Origin: Thermotoga sp. Mc24
Lineage (GTDB): Bacteria; Thermotogota; Thermotogae; Thermotogales; Thermotogaceae
Direction: 5' to 3'
Assembly (NCBI RefSeq): GCF_000784835.1
Contig: NZ_JSFH01000012.1
Location: forward strand, 62,001-126,000
Length of the DNA stretch: 64,000 bases
Shown: positions 62,097-64,000 of the stretch, in pieces
Position numbering within the stretch: the first letter of the stretch is position 1
Layout of the letters: the number at the start of each line of letters is the position of its first letter
The notes under the pieces: generated by a model
Told to the model about the DNA's origin: nothing
Seen by the model: the letters and a program-made list of their open reading frames with translations, nothing else
Databases searched by the model: none
Translations under genes and position numbers: made by a program

Positions 62097-63194
62097 ATGA
62101 ACACTCTCCTCATCACCAATCTTTTTCCAAAGGTTTCAAATCCAAATTCTGGAATCTTCATTGTCCAAAGATTGAAACATTACAAGACTTATGGTGTGAA
62201 CTTCGATGCTGTTTCACCAGCCTATGAGAATAGCAAATTGGTGGTTCTATTGAAGAAACTCTTGAAGAAGCAGAATGGAGAATATCCATTGGAAGAATAT
62301 GAGAGAGTGAAGTTCAAACCTGTTCTGATTCACAGAAACTTGCATACAGTACTGATGAACAAAATCTCTCGAAGCTATTTTGTAAAGATTGCGAAGCGAT
62401 TTGTCGGAGCGATTGAACAATCGTTCGATTTCAGAGAATACGATCTGATACACGCCCACGGTATGTACAGTGTTCCAGCAGGTTTAATAGCAAAGATCTT
62501 AGCGGAAAAGTACGGGAAACCTTTCGTTGTCACCTTACACGGAAGTGATGTTAATATTCTCATGCCACGGAGAAGAGAGATATACGTGTCTATCTTTGAA
62601 AGCGCATCGGCAACGATATTTGTTAGTAAGGCGCTTCTTGAAAAAGCAAAATCTTTAGGATTTTCCGGCAAAAACGCTGTTGTGATTCCAAACGGCTACG
62701 ACGAGACAATATTCAAACCCATGGACAAAAAAGCTGTAAGAAAAGAACTTGGAATACACAGAGAAGGCTACAAGTACGTGGGCTTTGTAGGAAACCTCAT
62801 ACCGATAAAGCGAGCAGATAAACTGGGAGAGATATTCCATCTCATTGCAAAAGAGATACCAGAGATGTTCTTCATCATAGTTGGAGATGGGCCGTTGAGA
62901 AAAAAGATCGAAAAAGAAACGAAAGGCTTGAACATCATCTTTACAGGAAGACTTCCACAGAAAGATGTGGCAAAGTACATGAACGCAATGGATGTGATGA
63001 TGCTTCCAAGCAGAGAAGAAGGTTTTGGTGCTGTTGTAATAGAAGCCCAAGCTTGTGGAACATGTGTGATTGGAAGTAGCAACGGAGGAATTCCAGAAGC
63101 GATAGGTTTTCCAGAGTACGTTGTCGAGGAAGGAGATAACTTTGAAGAGATGTTTGTGAAAAGAGCGGTAGAAGTTTTAAGAGTAAGTATATGA
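62097..63194 (+). CDS. Glycosyltransferase family 4 protein, 3' end frameshifted
   Basis: A 365-residue GT4 enzyme: TNLFPKVSNPNSGIFIVQRLKHY at the start, LIHAHGMYSVPAGLIAKILA, VTLHGSDVNILMP, and C-terminal LPSREEGFGAVVIEAQACGTCVIG (E-x7-E). It stops at TGA 63192-63194. The family-typical tail continues in the +1 frame as MNRLLERAKGFTWVKVVERETELYR to TGA at 63298-63300. The core is complete, so activity may survive. Base composition is less AT-rich than its left neighbours. Confidence 0.85.
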   Translation: MNTLLITNLFPKVSNPNSGIFIVQRLKHYKTYGVNFDAVSPAYENSKLVVLLKKLLKKQNGEYPLEEYERVKFKPVLIHRNLHTVLMNKISRSYFVKIAKRFVGAIEQSFDFREYDLIHAHGMYSVPAGLIAKILAEKYGKPFVVTLHGSDVNILMPRRREIYVSIFESASATIFVSKALLEKAKSLGFSGKNAVVIPNGYDETIFKPMDKKAVRKELGIHREGYKYVGFVGNLIPIKRADKLGEIFHLIAKEIPEMFFIIVGDGPLRKKIEKETKGLNIIFTGRLPQKDVAKYMNAMDVMMLPSREEGFGAVVIEAQACGTCVIGSSNGGIPEAIGFPEYVVEEGDNFEEMFVKRAVEVLRVSI

Positions 63195-63195
63195 T

Positions 63196-63300
63196 ATGAA
63201 CAGACTTCTGGAAAGGGCAAAAGGATTCACATGGGTGAAGGTCGTCGAAAGAGAGACCGAGCTTTACAGACAAATTATACAGGCCGTTCGGCGCGATTGA
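63196..63300 (+). pseudogene. Out-of-frame C-terminal tail of the preceding glycosyltransferase
   Basis: MNRLLERAKGFTWVKVVER and the following ELYRQIIQAV look like the last helix of a GT4 protein. It lies directly after the stop of the 62097 gene, one base out of frame. One deleted base near 63189 would join them. Confidence 0.65.
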
Positions 63301-63403
63301 ACGGCTGTTCTAAGAGCAAAAGAGTCTTCTGGTTGAGCCTTAAGTAAAATGAGTTCACGGGAGAGATATCAGTAACTAAAGAGAAGAAGAAGGTGTTGAA
63401 TGC

Positions 63404-63463
63404 ATGTTCATAAGCTTCGTAATTCCCGCTTATAAAGGATCAAGAAATACCTTTCATCCGTGA
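63404..63463 (+). pseudogene. N-terminal fragment of a family 2 glycosyltransferase
   Basis: AAGGTGTTGAATGC then ATG begins MFISFVIPAYKGSRNTF, the usual first strand of a GT2 enzyme (ISxVIPAYN), which stops after 19 codons. The rest of the gene is absent, so this looks like a recombination remnant. Confidence 0.6.
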
Positions 63464-63505
63464 TCCGGCACTGGTGTAAGAAGATCGAAACGGTTCTTCC
63501 GCAGG

Positions 63506-63952
63506 ATGACAGCGGGAAGCAGTCGGGATGATAAAATTGTTCCGTGTGGTTCCCCTGCCGCAGGTGGTGTCGAAAAGTTAGTGACTGATCTGGCAGGGTT
63601 CTCAGATCGATCGAAATTTGAAGTCAGCGTGCTAAATGTCATCCAGGACACGTACTGGCCAGAGGAAGAGATGCTCACTGAAACAAGTATCAAGGTTTAC
63701 ACAACCGATATGACACTATCCGAATGCGTGGAAACTGATAGGTGGAAACGCTACTTGTATTACATCAAAACCATGTCACGGATCTGGAAAATTATCAAAA
63801 ATCTGAAGCCATCAATTATACACACGCATGGCTATGTACAGCATCTCGTATTGATTCCGGCTGTTCTTCAAAATATTCCCGTGAGAATTCACACTATTCG
63901 CGGTGTTGTTGAGGAGGCTGGACTGCCTGGTAAGAATGGCTCTCAAGTTTAA
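63506..63952 (+). pseudogene. Truncated N-terminal half of a GT4 glycosyltransferase
   Basis: A 148-codon frame containing PAAGGVEKLVTDLAGFSDRSKF, LKPSIIHTHGYVQHLVLIPAV and HTIRGVVEEAG. This is the N-terminal Rossmann domain of a GT4 enzyme. The first strand before GGVEKLV is replaced by unrelated sequence with no good start site, and the C-terminal catalytic half is missing. Inactive as it stands. Confidence 0.65.
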
Positions 63953-63981
63953 AGTAAAAATAACCCGGGAGGAGGTTCCGT

Positions 63982-64000
63982 ATGAAGGTGGCATTCGTTG
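63982..64000 (+). CDS. Start of a gene cut by the window edge
   Basis: ATGAAGGTGGCATTCGTTG opens MKVAFV, a start typical of GT-B glycosyltransferases, after the excellent ribosome site GGGAGGAGGTTCCGT. Only six codons are in the window, so no product can be named. Confidence 0.5.

Overview
The window is a compact bacterial chromosome segment from a Thermotoga close to T. maritima. The grounds are gene order and family membership: cheA-cheW-cheY beside fliO-fliP-fliQ, a phosphoglycerate kinase joined to triosephosphate isomerase across a -1 frameshift, a rubredoxin/superoxide reductase/rubrerythrin operon, and toga-type outer-membrane proteins. From memory, several proteins (for example SpeD, SpeE and the Cof-type HAD phosphatase) differ at scattered positions from T. 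maritima MSB8. I therefore read this as a related strain or species, not MSB8 itself. No rRNA, tRNA, CRISPR array or insertion sequence was seen.

Layout. 1-3352 (+): end of cheA, cheW, cheY, fliO, fliP, fliQ and a secreted SYLF protein. 3371-12008 (-): housekeeping genes, namely clpP, tig, a small coiled-coil gene, acpS, an N6-adenine methyltransferase, a YqeY protein, the tpi/pgk fusion, gap, ybaB and dnaX. 12073-15498: a lytic transglycosylase, a degenerate site-2 protease homologue, a CsaB-type pyruvyl transferase and a metallo-hydrolase. 15488-25407 (-): a flagellar operon (flbB/motE-like, fliK, flgD, flgE, flbD, motA, motB, fliL, fliM, fliY). 25503-32242: a paralogous pair of unknown proteins (one frameshifted), a DegT aminotransferase, tatD, and a cysteine operon (Cys leader peptide, cysE, cysK) running into a DUF123 protein, a beta-CASP-like hydrolase and acpP. 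32249-35218 (-): a NYN RNase, a SAM hydrolase and the oxygen-defence operon. 35489-41037 (+): a XRE-cupin regulator with speD and speE, miaB, a PLD protein, a HAD phosphatase and a diverged secreted protein. 41041-42732: a decaying patch with a broken HEPN gene, an MNT gene, ispF and a broken nuclease gene. 42786-53285: nadE, then export and envelope genes (Wzz-like, clostripain-like lipoprotein, two outer-membrane barrels, a HAD, and a Wza-like protein with about 11 SLBB repeats). 53488-54976 (+): a compact cassette of small proteins (DUF1659, DUF2922, a small hydrophobic/acidic protein, a sigma region-2-like protein and a FlgJ-like glucosaminidase). 55001-64000 (+): an exopolysaccharide cluster (initiating sugar-phosphate transferase, five glycosyltransferases, a Wzy-like polymerase). 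It is visibly AT-rich from about 56.2 to 62 kb and ends in fragments of glycosyltransferase genes.

How the parts work together: the chemotaxis and flagellar blocks supply the CheA/CheW/CheY path, the FliM/FliY switch and the MotA/MotB stator. The 42.8-64 kb block looks like a polysaccharide synthesis and export locus with its outer-membrane machinery.

The most interesting observations are: a 19-residue leader peptide with a Cys-Gly-Cys-Cys run whose stop overlaps a GTG start of cysE; the five-gene cassette with a lone sigma region-2-like protein and a perfect 8-2-8 palindrome upstream; a candidate programmed frameshift in dnaX that would give a short gamma subunit; and several proteins that have lost catalytic motifs (site-2 protease homologue, tyrosine-kinase-like domain of the Wzz protein, MNT antitoxin).
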